Positions 8,543 through 16,259 of a stretch of DNA of 64,000 nt are shown in pieces. The notes below the pieces were generated by a model. The model was not told the DNA's origin, ran no database searches, and saw only the letters and a list, made by a program, of their open reading frames with translations. Numbering within the stretch: position 1 is the stretch's first letter; each line of letters starts with the position of its first letter. This stretch comes from Phocaeicola_A sp045647865 (GTDB lineage: Bacteria; Bacteroidota; Bacteroidia; Bacteroidales; Bacteroidaceae). Location of the stretch: NCBI GenBank assembly GCA_045647865.1, contig JAZRMW010000063.1, positions 124,001-188,000 on the forward strand, in the 5' to 3' direction. The translations under genes and the position numbers were made by a program.

Positions 8543-9367
8543 TCATTTATCCTCTATTTGGAATTCTTTTCGACGAAGAACGAAACTATTACTAAGGTAT
8601 TTTTCCCTCACAATCGGATTTTCGGCCAACTCCTCCGGTGTTCCTTGGAAAAGGATTTTTCCTTCGAAAAGCATATAGGCACGGTCGGTAATACTGAGAG
8701 TCTCGCCAACATTGTGGTCGGTAATCAGAATTCCGATATTCTTGTCCTTCAATTTCCATACGATATGTTGGATATCCTCCACGGCAATAGGATCCACACC
8801 GGCAAAAGGCTCATCCAACATAATAAACTTTGGATTGATAGCCAAACAACGGGCAATCTCTGTACGTCGACGTTCACCACCTGAAAGTTGATCGCCATAA
8901 TTCTTGCGCACCTTTTGCAAACGGAACTCTGCAATCAAACTTTCCAACTTCTCCTTCTGGTATTCTTTAGTCGTAGGAGTCATCTCAAGCACACTGGCAA
9001 TATTGTCCTCCACACTCATTTTACGGAACACGGATGCCTCCTGAGCCAAATAGGCAATACCGTTCTGCGCACGCTTATAAACGGGGAACTTGGTAATTTC
9101 CAAATCATTCAGGTAAATATGTCCTTCATTGGGAACCACCAATCCGGTTGTCATATAGAAAGAAGTTGTCTTGCCGGCACCATTGGGTCCCAACAATCCA
9201 ACAATCTCACCTTGCTTCACATTGAAAGAGGCATGGTTCACTACCGTACGCTTCCCATACCGTTTCACCAGCCCCTCAGAACGCAATACCATCTGGTCAT
9301 CCGACCAAACGGGAACCTCCTGAGAAACGGTGTTCATATTTTCCTCTGCGTTGTTCATTTCATTCAT
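8543..9367 (-). CDS. lptB: LPS export ABC transporter ATP-binding protein
   Basis: ATPase of the LptB2FG complex that extracts LPS from the inner membrane. Walker A is GPNGAGKTT (60-68), the signature is LSGGERRRTEIARCLA, and Walker B runs into FIMLDEPFAGVDPIAVEDIQ, where GVDPIAV is characteristic of LptB. A tail of about 30 residues (KEFQIEDK) follows the family core. The first 25 residues (MNEMNNAEENMN...) are low-complexity and absent from relatives I know; a start at Met26 (9292, MVLRSEGLVKRYG) gives the usual length. The LptF/G permeases are not here. Confidence 0.93.
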   Translation of the reverse strand: MNEMNNAEENMNTVSQEVPVWSDDQMVLRSEGLVKRYGKRTVVNHASFNVKQGEIVGLLGPNGAGKTTSFYMTTGLVVPNEGHIYLNDLEITKFPVYKRAQNGIAYLAQEASVFRKMSVEDNIASVLEMTPTTKEYQKEKLESLIAEFRLQKVRKNYGDQLSGGERRRTEIARCLAINPKFIMLDEPFAGVDPIAVEDIQHIVWKLKDKNIGILITDHNVGETLSITDRAYMLFEGKILFQGTPEELAENPIVREKYLSNSFVLRRKEFQIEDK

Positions 9368-9470
9368 ATCTTCGTATTTCGGCTACAAATGTACGAATTT
9401 TCTCCATTAAAAAAGGTTATTATTCAGATAAACTACGTAAAGAACGTATCATTTATCCACTGAAAAGAGT

Positions 9471-9478
9471 TACCTTTG
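9471..9478 (+). promoter_or_regulatory. -7 box for the mlaE-mlaF pair
   Basis: TACCTTTG, an exact TAnnTTTG match, 26 bp upstream of the MlaE start codon. No clear -33 box. Confidence 0.5.
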
Positions 9479-9504
9479 CAGAAATTAACAAAAAAAGGCT
9501 CTAT

Positions 9505-10251
9505 ATGACTCTATTCAAACCACTCCACACACTGGGGAATTACCTGATGCTGATGGGAAAAGTCTTCGCTCGTCCCGAACGCATGAGAAGTTTCTTCAAG
9601 CAGTATATCAAGGAAATGTCTCAATTGGGAGTTGATTCCATCGGCATTGTACTTCTGATTTCGTTTTTTATCGGTGCTGTTATCTGCATCCAAATCAAAA
9701 TAAATATCGAGGCCTCCTGGATGCCCCGCTTCGTCACGGGTTACACCACCCGCGAAATCATGTTGTTGGAATTTTCTTCGGCCATCATGTGTCTGATTCT
9801 TGCAGGTAAGGTAGGTAGTAATATTGCCTCTGAACTTGGCACCATGCGTGTAACCCAACAAATTGACGCTCTCGAAATCATGGGTGTCAACTCGGCCAAT
9901 TTCCTTATTCTACCCAAGATTATGGGATTGGTCACCATGATTCCCTTCCTGGTGACATTCAGTATTGGATCCGGTTTCATCGGTGCATACGCTACCGGAT
10001 GGGTCGCCCATATCATCAACCCGGTAGATTTGACTTACGGTTTGCAATACGAATTCATCGAATGGTTCGTCTGGTACGGCATCATCAAGAGCTTCTTCTT
10101 TGCCTTCATCATCGCCAGCGTCTCTTCATATTATGGCTACACCGTCGAAGGAGGCTCCATCGAAGTGGGCAAGGCCAGTACAGCAGCAGTGGTCAACAGC
10201 AGTATTCTCATCTTATTCTCCGACTTAATCCTCACACACCTTTTTTCGTAA
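9505..10251 (+). CDS. mlaE: MlaE-type ABC transporter permease
   Basis: Inner-membrane permease of the Mla system, which moves phospholipid between outer and inner membranes. The 248 residues hold the MlaE fold: an N-terminal amphipathic helix, then about five membrane segments with conserved GxVGSNIASELGTMRVTQQIDALEIMGV (split by eye at about 105-132), the cytoplasmic coupling stretch. The stop is immediately followed by the ATPase start, so the two are translationally linked. MlaD and the periplasmic components are not in this window; Bacteroidetes often encode them elsewhere. Confidence 0.92.
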   Translation: MTLFKPLHTLGNYLMLMGKVFARPERMRSFFKQYIKEMSQLGVDSIGIVLLISFFIGAVICIQIKINIEASWMPRFVTGYTTREIMLLEFSSAIMCLILAGKVGSNIASELGTMRVTQQIDALEIMGVNSANFLILPKIMGLVTMIPFLVTFSIGSGFIGAYATGWVAHIINPVDLTYGLQYEFIEWFVWYGIIKSFFFAFIIASVSSYYGYTVEGGSIEVGKASTAAVVNSSILILFSDLILTHLFS

Positions 10252-11022
10252 ATGATACAGATAAACAACCTATATAAATCCTTTGAAGACAAGCAAGTTC
10301 TGAAGGACATTAGTTCCGTTTTTGAAAACGGGAAGACCAATCTCATCATCGGACAGAGCGGTAGCGGAAAAACGGTGTTGATGAAGTGTATCGTCGGCCT
10401 GCTCACTCCCGAATCTGGTAGCATCCTCTATGACGGACGCGACTATGTAAGCATGAAGAAGAAGGAGAAGAAACTCCTCCGCCGCGAGATGGGTATGATA
10501 TTCCAAAGTGCAGCCCTCTTCGACTCGATGACTGTATTGGAAAACGTCATGTTCCCACTCGACATGTTCTCCAGCGACACCTATCGCGACCGCGTGCGCC
10601 GTGCCCAATTCTGTCTCGACCGTGTAAACCTCATTGATGCCCAAGAAAAATATCCTGGGGAAATCAGTGGTGGTATGCAAAAGCGCGTAGCCATTGCTCG
10701 CGCCATCGCGCTAAACCCCAAGTACCTCTTCTGCGACGAGCCGAACAGTGGACTTGATCCCAAAACCTCACTTGTTATCGACGCACTCATCCACGATATC
10801 ACCGAGGAGTACAACATGACCACCATCATCAACACCCACGACATGAATTCGGTGATGGGTATTGGAGATAAAATCTCATTCATCTTCGAAGGCCACAAAG
10901 AATGGGAAGGAACGAAAGATGATGTCTTCACGTCTACCAACAAGCGACTAAACGATTTCATCTTTGCAAGCGACCTGCTCCGCAAAGTAAAGGATGTGGA
11001 AATAGGAAATATGGAGGGATGA
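10252..11022 (+). CDS. mlaF: MlaF-type ABC transporter ATP-binding protein
   Basis: ATPase partner of the upstream permease. Walker A is GQSGSGKT (34-41), the signature is ISGGMQKRVAIARA, and Walker B is YLFCDEPNSGLDPKTS. The switch His sits in INTHDMNSVM, as in MlaF proteins. It begins on the base after the permease stop codon. The 256 residues are normal, although the C-terminal tail ends at DVEIGNMEG. Downstream the DNA converges on a minus-strand gene across 168 bp containing several palindromes. Confidence 0.92.
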   Translation: MIQINNLYKSFEDKQVLKDISSVFENGKTNLIIGQSGSGKTVLMKCIVGLLTPESGSILYDGRDYVSMKKKEKKLLRREMGMIFQSAALFDSMTVLENVMFPLDMFSSDTYRDRVRRAQFCLDRVNLIDAQEKYPGEISGGMQKRVAIARAIALNPKYLFCDEPNSGLDPKTSLVIDALIHDITEEYNMTTIINTHDMNSVMGIGDKISFIFEGHKEWEGTKDDVFTSTNKRLNDFIFASDLLRKVKDVEIGNMEG

Positions 11023-11096
11023 TTTCTCGGGCAAACCCCGCCCCTACAGCATACGTATCTTAATGGATGAAGAATAGTAATGACAAACGATGAAGA

Positions 11097-11192
11097 ATAG
11101 CATTCTTATGAGCGAAAGAATAGCATTCTTCAGAAGATTTAAATGCAGGAAGCAAAAGATTCAAATCCTTCGGTCAGAAGATTTAAATCTTC
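11097..11192. terminator. Palindrome cluster between convergent genes
   Basis: Two copies of AAGAATAGCATTCTT (near 11093-11107 and 11120-11137), each a 6-bp stem with a 3-nt loop, precede the perfect 16-bp palindrome GAAGATTTAAATCTTC (11177-11192). The latter overlaps the stop codon of the minus-strand gene. Partial copies of GATTTAAAT occur between. They probably terminate both convergent transcripts. Confidence 0.5.
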
Positions 11193-11892
11193 AGAATGCG
11201 ACATAGGGTTCCAACCATGCCAACGTATCATTGGCGAACTCTGGATAGAGGGAAAGTTGTGAGAGCGAACGGAGAGGTCCGTGCTTGCGACGATGACTGA
11301 TGATGACATTGGCCTGCTTATAGGTCAAGTAAGGATGGGCAGCCATGCTGTCCAACGTCGCTTGGTTCAAGTTCAGTACCTTGCGGGGTGGAATCTTCAC
11401 TTCAAACCAATGAAGGATGGTGTCAGGCATTCCGTTGATTTCGAGTAATTGCTCCACCCGGCTGTATCCTCCCAAATGTCCGCGAAACTGTACGATGCGT
11501 CTGGCTCTCCACGAGCCGATGCCGGGGACACGCTTCAACAGCGTGGTGTCGGCAGAATTCAAATCTACGACCGTACCCACGGGAAGTTTCTTTATCCATG
11601 CTTCAGTATTCTCCTTTGTTCTTTTCGTAGGAAATGATTTCCTTTCCCGAGAAGAACTTCCCCGATGTTGTACAACCGTATCCCGATAGGAGATATCTCT
11701 CCGTTCCTGCAGACGGGATACAGATTTCCGCAAGGCAACGACCGAACTGTCCGTTCCAATCGCCAACACCTCCGTTGGGGCATGATGTTCCTCCCTCCAC
11801 CACAAAAAGCAGAGACCAACGACCAGCAGGGACGCGAGCAACAGGATGGCGCGGCGGTCACTTTTGGGAAAGAAGAACCATTCTTTGAACAT
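11191..11892 (-). CDS. Membrane-anchored helix-hairpin-helix (ComEA-like) protein
   Basis: 233 residues with one membrane segment at about 15-32 (ILLLASLLVVGLCFLWW), then a polar linker, then tandem ComEA-type helix-hairpin-helix DNA-binding motifs: VDLNSADTTLLKRVPGIGSW at about 107-126 and VLNLNQATLDSMAAHP, with a third weaker unit before. ComEA binds incoming DNA in competent bacteria. In Bacteroidetes such proteins are common but mostly uncharacterised, so a role in DNA binding at the cell surface is inference. It is preceded on its strand by a doubled-word hairpin (11905-11989) that ends the symporter gene. Confidence 0.85.
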   Translation of the reverse strand: MFKEWFFFPKSDRRAILLLASLLVVGLCFLWWREEHHAPTEVLAIGTDSSVVALRKSVSRLQERRDISYRDTVVQHRGSSSRERKSFPTKRTKENTEAWIKKLPVGTVVDLNSADTTLLKRVPGIGSWRARRIVQFRGHLGGYSRVEQLLEINGMPDTILHWFEVKIPPRKVLNLNQATLDSMAAHPYLTYKQANVIISHRRKHGPLRSLSQLSLYPEFANDTLAWLEPYVAF

Positions 11893-11904
11893 AACTTTCT
11901 TAGA

Positions 11905-11989
11905 AGTTCAGGAGTACAGACGAGACTTCTGCTTGCATATGCGCTACATGAGAGAATCATAGTCAGAATATTGTCTGAACTCCTGTACT
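11905..11989 (-). terminator. Doubled-word hairpin after the NSS symporter
   Basis: AGTTCAGG-AGTACAGA-CG (11905-11922) pairs with GTCTGAACTCCTGTACT (11973-11989) apart from two mismatches. It lies 3' of the minus-strand symporter gene and belongs to the doubled-8-mer class described in the findings. Confidence 0.5.
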
Positions 11990-12000
11990 ACTTAATATAA

Positions 12001-13368
12001 TCACCATATCCCTAATTCATTCAAGAAAATCAATCCGATAGCTACGGGCGCGAGGTACTTCATAATGAAGATATAGACCTTAAAGAAGGGAACTTTGAGA
12101 CTTCCTTCGTTAGTCAATTCATCCCAAACGATACGACGGTCGAGATACCAACCTGTAAAGATGGAAATCAACATACCACCCAAGGGAAGCATCACTTTCG
12201 AAGTGAGCGTATCGAGAAAATCGAAGAAGGTCAAACCAAATATCTTCATATCGCCCAATACTCCGAACGACAGAGCAGAGAGTATGCCCAGTAACGTACA
12301 GAAGAGTGTCACGTAACAGGCAGCCTTCTCACGGGGTAGTTTCCAATCCTCGTGTACAAAAGCTGTCACCACCTCGTGCATGGAGATGGTAGAAGTGAAG
12401 GCAGCCAAAGCCAGCAACACATAGAACATCACCGAGAAGATATAAGCCAAGAAAGGAACATCGCCAAAAGCCATTTGGAAGACGTTGGGCAATGTAATGA
12501 AGAGCAACGAAGGACCAGCATCAGGAGACACTCCCACACTGAAGGCCGCCGGGAAAATGATAAGTCCGGCCATGATGGCTACCATTGTATCAATCACTCC
12601 TACACTCAATGCCGTCTTCGACAAGTTGGTATCTTTACCAAAGTAAGATGCATAGGTAGAAAGACAACCCAATCCGAGACTGAGCGAAAAGAAAGCCTGC
12701 CCCATGGCACTGAGGAAAACATCCGCATCAACTTTACTGAAATCCGGTTTCAACAAGAAAGCCAATCCCTTCTCTGAACCCGGCAATGTCACCGAGCAAA
12801 CAACCAACACCAAAATAAGGATAAAGAGCATGGGCATCATGATTTTAGCCGATTTCTCGATACCTTTCTTCACACCCATGACGATAACCACGTGGGTCAT
12901 TACCATAAACATCACCATCCACAGTACCGAACGCCACGGATTGGCCGAAAAATCGGCAAAGAACTGCGTGTAGCCTTCAGCATTCATTCCTGAAAAACCA
13001 TTGGAAACGGCCTGCCATGTATATTCCAACGTCCATCCGGCCACAACGGAATAGTAACTGAGAATCAAGAATCCTGCCAACACCCCCATATATCCCACAC
13101 CGCGCCACGGAGTACCTGGTGCCAACACCCTGTAGGCTCCAGCCGTATTGGCACGCGAGTGGCGACCAATAGAAAATTCGGCAATCATGATAGGAAGTCC
13201 CAACACCACGATACACAACAAATATACGAGAATAAAGGCTGCACCGCCATGGTTACCCGTCTCATAAGGGAAACGCCAAATATTACCTAATCCTACGGCC
13301 GACCCGGCAGCAGCAAGAATTGCACCAATTTTACTTCCAAAGTTTACGCGATTCTGTTTTTTTTCCAT
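12001..13368 (-). CDS. Neurotransmitter:sodium symporter (NSS/SNF) family transporter
   Basis: Inner-membrane Na+-coupled symporter with the LeuT fold, probably for an amino acid. The NSS signature is at the N-terminus: NFGSKIGAILAAAGSAVGLG then NIWRFPYETGNHGG (about 9-42), the unwound TM1 region that binds Na+ and substrate. The 455 residues with about 11-12 hydrophobic segments are normal for bacterial members. The substrate cannot be read from the sequence. The promoter (13430-13437) is back to back with that of the VanZ gene. Confidence 0.93.
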   Translation of the reverse strand: MEKKQNRVNFGSKIGAILAAAGSAVGLGNIWRFPYETGNHGGAAFILVYLLCIVVLGLPIMIAEFSIGRHSRANTAGAYRVLAPGTPWRGVGYMGVLAGFLILSYYSVVAGWTLEYTWQAVSNGFSGMNAEGYTQFFADFSANPWRSVLWMVMFMVMTHVVIVMGVKKGIEKSAKIMMPMLFILILVLVVCSVTLPGSEKGLAFLLKPDFSKVDADVFLSAMGQAFFSLSLGLGCLSTYASYFGKDTNLSKTALSVGVIDTMVAIMAGLIIFPAAFSVGVSPDAGPSLLFITLPNVFQMAFGDVPFLAYIFSVMFYVLLALAAFTSTISMHEVVTAFVHEDWKLPREKAACYVTLFCTLLGILSALSFGVLGDMKIFGLTFFDFLDTLTSKVMLPLGGMLISIFTGWYLDRRIVWDELTNEGSLKVPFFKVYIFIMKYLAPVAIGLIFLNELGIW

Positions 13369-13429
13369 AATTCCTTCAGTTTCATGTTTGAGATAAAGAG
13401 GGTTTTACCTGTTTTTCTCTTCAATACGG

Positions 13430-13458
13430 CAAAAATACAAAAGTTTTTTCTACTTTTG
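13430..13458. promoter_or_regulatory. Overlapping divergent -7 boxes
   Basis: TATTTTTG on the minus strand (complement of 13430-13437) serves the NSS symporter. TACTTTTG on the plus strand (13451-13458) serves the VanZ gene 26 bp downstream. The boxes are 13 bp apart, so the -33 region of each overlaps the -7 of the other and the two polymerases should exclude each other. Confidence 0.5.
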
Positions 13459-13483
13459 CCGTGATTTCACAACCATTCTGTAT

Positions 13484-13864
13484 ATGAAACATTATTTTGG
13501 TAAATATAAAGTCAGTTTGCTGATTATAGGAGTCATTCTATACTTGTCTTTTTTTACTCCACCCAAAACTGAATTGGACAATGTGTCAAATATCGACAAA
13601 CTGGCTCATATCTGTATGTACGGGGGACTTTGCACCATCCTTTGGATTGAATATTTGCGTAGTCATGCACAACTTAACCGTCTGCGCCTTTTCATCGGTA
13701 CCATTTTACTCCCTATCGTCTTGAGCGGCATCATTGAGTTGCTACAAGAATATGCCACCACCAACCGGAGCGGTGATTGGGCGGACATGATAGCCAATAG
13801 CACCGGAATTATCCTGGCAGCTCTGTTAGGCCATTTTGTATTTCCTAAATGGATAAAGAAATGA
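13484..13864 (+). CDS. VanZ-family membrane protein
   Basis: 126 residues with four hydrophobic segments. The VanZ-like core is visible: DKLAHICMYGGLCTILW early, and ELLQEYATTNRSGDWADMIANSTGIILAALLGH late, where the R-x-G-D-x-x-D pattern is the family hallmark. VanZ homologues confer low-level teicoplanin resistance in enterococci; the role of the short Bacteroidetes members is unknown. The stop overlaps the start of the next gene as ATGA, so translation is coupled. Confidence 0.85.
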   Translation: MKHYFGKYKVSLLIIGVILYLSFFTPPKTELDNVSNIDKLAHICMYGGLCTILWIEYLRSHAQLNRLRLFIGTILLPIVLSGIIELLQEYATTNRSGDWADMIANSTGIILAALLGHFVFPKWIKK

Positions 13865-15474
13865 AAAGGCATGACATTGCATCTTTTTTGCTCATCTCAA
13901 TATTGTTAGCATTGCCTGCCGGCTATGAGCCCGGACATTTTGCGAAGGCTCTGTTCGCAACCTCTTTTATACAATCAGTAGCATACGGCCTTGTGCTCAC
14001 GTTGCTGATTCGCAAAAGCATTTGGTTACGGCATTCGGTTGTCGGCTTTGTGTTTATCTTGTTTTGTCTGGAGAGTTTTCTGTTTTTCCGTTTCGGTTCA
14101 CGTTTTGACCCCAATATACTCACGTTGATTCTCCAAACGACGGGTAGCGAAACAAAAGAATTTGTATCAGTCTATTTAACCTCCCCCTTTACCCTACTAT
14201 TTCTCACCATCGCCATCGGATTCGGCACGATGATGTATCATCTGCTTAGCGATACAAGACTTGTCGAATGGGGCAAGCGTTACACCAAGGGATGGATTCC
14301 ATCGGTTATTGCAACAATGCTATTGGCAACAGGATTGCTTATCCAATACCTGCCACTCCCATGTCCCGTAGGGAAGAATACCATCCACCGATTGGCAGAA
14401 TCCATTGATTTCGTGGTGGATCGACATCACGAGATAGACATGATGAAAGTGGCCATAGACAGCATTGTAATAAACAGACCGCCCGATACAGAAGAAGCGC
14501 CAATTATCGTATGGATCATCGGTGAGTCGTTCAATAAATACCATAGTTCGCTATATGGTTATGCATTGCCGACTTCCCCTTATTTAAATAAGGAGTTGAA
14601 ATCCGGCAATTTGACATGTTATACCCATGCTATGTCACCCAGTAGCAGCACCAGCGATGCAATGCGCTATCTGTTCACCTTAAAGGATTGCGAAGGAGAG
14701 GACTCTATAACGCTCCGATCTTTTGTTTTAGCACCTGCAGTATTCAAAAAAGCAGGTTATAAAGTGGCCTATTTTGACAACCAATATACCCGTTCATCAG
14801 GAGGATCATTGGACTATAGTTGTGGTTACTTCCTAAACCCCACGTATATAAACGAACATTGCTTTGACTTCAGAAACACGGAAATTCTTGAGTACGACGG
14901 AGACTTTATCAACCTGTACCGTGCTAATTTCTTGAAATCTCCCCAATCATTGAATATCATCCATCTGAAAGGACAACATTTTGATGCTGCACTACGCTAT
15001 CCTACAGAGTTTTCTTTTTTCGATGCAAATGACATCAAAAGGTCAGATCTTGACTACAAGAAACGGCAACAAGTAGCAGAATACGACAATGCTACGTTGT
15101 ACAACGACCATGTAATACACAGGATTATAAACGAGTTCAGAGACAAGAACGCAGTACTCATATACCTATCAGACCATGGTGAACAGATATATGATGGCAA
15201 GAAACATTATTATGGAAGAGGTTTTGCCACAAAATATGAAGAGGAGACGATAAAAGCTGTGTATGAGACTCCATTGATGATTTGGTGCAGCAACAGTTTT
15301 ATATCCAGAAACAGAGCCACCTATCAGGCGATACGCCAAAGTGCAAAACTCCCATTCTGTACTGCCGACGTCGCTTATTTATTGTTTGAATTAGCCGGTA
15401 TCGATTTCAATTATCATGACAAGAAAAGAAGTGTGATAAATAGCGCGTTCATCCCCCATAAGACGAGGTTTTAG
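13861..15474 (+). CDS. Phosphoethanolamine transferase-like sulfatase-domain membrane protein
   Basis: Inner-membrane enzyme of the EptA/CptA type (alkaline-phosphatase fold), which adds phosphoethanolamine to lipid A or core sugars. About five N-terminal membrane segments (to about 165) precede a periplasmic domain. APIIVWIIGESFNKYHSSLYG binds the first metal ligand, PSSSTSDAMRYLF holds the probable Thr nucleophile, and YLSDHGEQIYDGKKHYYGRG supplies the distal Asp/His ligands. The ATG at 13861 overlaps the VanZ stop as ATGA; another in-frame ATG lies at 13849. About 537 residues, a normal length. The modified acceptor is inferred, not shown. Confidence 0.87.
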   Translation: MKRHDIASFLLISILLALPAGYEPGHFAKALFATSFIQSVAYGLVLTLLIRKSIWLRHSVVGFVFILFCLESFLFFRFGSRFDPNILTLILQTTGSETKEFVSVYLTSPFTLLFLTIAIGFGTMMYHLLSDTRLVEWGKRYTKGWIPSVIATMLLATGLLIQYLPLPCPVGKNTIHRLAESIDFVVDRHHEIDMMKVAIDSIVINRPPDTEEAPIIVWIIGESFNKYHSSLYGYALPTSPYLNKELKSGNLTCYTHAMSPSSSTSDAMRYLFTLKDCEGEDSITLRSFVLAPAVFKKAGYKVAYFDNQYTRSSGGSLDYSCGYFLNPTYINEHCFDFRNTEILEYDGDFINLYRANFLKSPQSLNIIHLKGQHFDAALRYPTEFSFFDANDIKRSDLDYKKRQQVAEYDNATLYNDHVIHRIINEFRDKNAVLIYLSDHGEQIYDGKKHYYGRGFATKYEEETIKAVYETPLMIWCSNSFISRNRATYQAIRQSAKLPFCTADVAYLLFELAGIDFNYHDKKRSVINSAFIPHKTRF

Positions 15475-15478
15475 CCCC

Positions 15479-15958
15479 CTACTCCTCCTTCCAGTCCTTA
15501 TAGGGGCTTGCCGTCAGACACGAGTTGTAATATCGGCGGTCGCCCGTCACTTCCTTACCAAGGAAAGGAGGCCGTTCAAAGGATTCATCCACCGCGTCCA
15601 GTTCCACTTCGGCCATCACCAGCCCTTCGTTTTCACCGAAAAATTCATCGACCTCGAAGGTATGTCCACCGTATGGCACCAAATAACGAATCTTATCAAT
15701 CACCCCTCTTTCACAAAGTCGCATCAGCTCCAACGCTTCACGACCAGGAATCTCATGTTCCCATTCATAGCGGCTCAACCCTCCGTCCACAGACGGGCCT
15801 TTTATTGTCAGATAGGCTTTTTCGCCACGCAACCTTACGCGTACCGTACGTCCGGTTGTACGACAAATATATCCTTGAATGATATGACTGAAGGATGACG
15901 CCATTTGTTTATAGCTATCATCCTTCACCAAAAATTTGCGCTCGATTTCTTGAGACAT
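15479..15958 (-). CDS. CYTH domain protein (inorganic triphosphatase-like)
   Basis: 159 residues. The ExExK signature EIERKFL is at 4-10, followed by an alternation of acidic and basic strand residues (GYICRTTGRTVRVRLRGEKA, AYLTIKG, YEWEHEIP, EVDEFFGENEGLVMAEVEL) that form the tunnel of triphosphate tunnel metalloenzymes. Short single-domain members hydrolyse inorganic triphosphate or thiamine triphosphate; which applies here cannot be told. Stop codons face the previous gene with 4 bp between them. A 10-bp-period array lies just upstream. Confidence 0.9.
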   Translation of the reverse strand: MSQEIERKFLVKDDSYKQMASSFSHIIQGYICRTTGRTVRVRLRGEKAYLTIKGPSVDGGLSRYEWEHEIPGREALELMRLCERGVIDKIRYLVPYGGHTFEVDEFFGENEGLVMAEVELDAVDESFERPPFLGKEVTGDRRYYNSCLTASPYKDWKEE

Positions 15959-15990
15959 AGAAACTTCTGCTCTTTCCTATGAGTATTTTC

Positions 15991-16072
15991 TATTATAGTA
16001 CTATATGAACTATAGTTGCTATAGATTACAATAATCACTATAGATCACTATAAATCACTATAGCCCACTATA
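15991..16072. repeat. 10-bp-period A/T-rich array
   Basis: Successive 10-mers from 16021 read ATAGATTACA, ATAATCACTA, TAGATCACTA, TAAATCACTA, TAGCCCACTA, then TA. Degenerate copies (ACTATA words) extend left to about 15991. The period equals one helical turn. The array lies between the CYTH gene start and the 46-residue gene stop, upstream of the CYTH gene. Confidence 0.65.
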
Positions 16073-16086
16073 ATAACCTTATATAA

Positions 16087-16227
16087 TTATAGCAAAGCGG
16101 CCCAAGCAATACCCACAACAGCCAATACACCCAAGCCGATAAATACCCACTTGATAACCTTCTGGCCTTGTTCTTCTTCACGATGTGCACGGCGCTCTTG
16201 ACGCTGCATTTTTCTATTCTTTCCCAT
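16087..16227 (-). CDS. 46-residue single-pass membrane protein
   Basis: Too short for ordinary ORF cut-offs. It begins MGKNRKMQRQERRAHREEEQ, a strongly basic and then acidic cytoplasmic stretch, followed by KVIKWVFIGLGVLAVVGIAW, one clean membrane helix, and ends AALL. The charge layout, the positive-inside topology and the clear start and stop suggest a real small protein. It sits 32 bp downstream of prfB on the same strand and may be cotranscribed with it. I do not know its function. Confidence 0.65.
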   Translation of the reverse strand: MGKNRKMQRQERRAHREEEQGQKVIKWVFIGLGVLAVVGIAWAALL

Positions 16228-16259
16228 GATAATTTTTGATTTATGATTTAAACGTTTAT

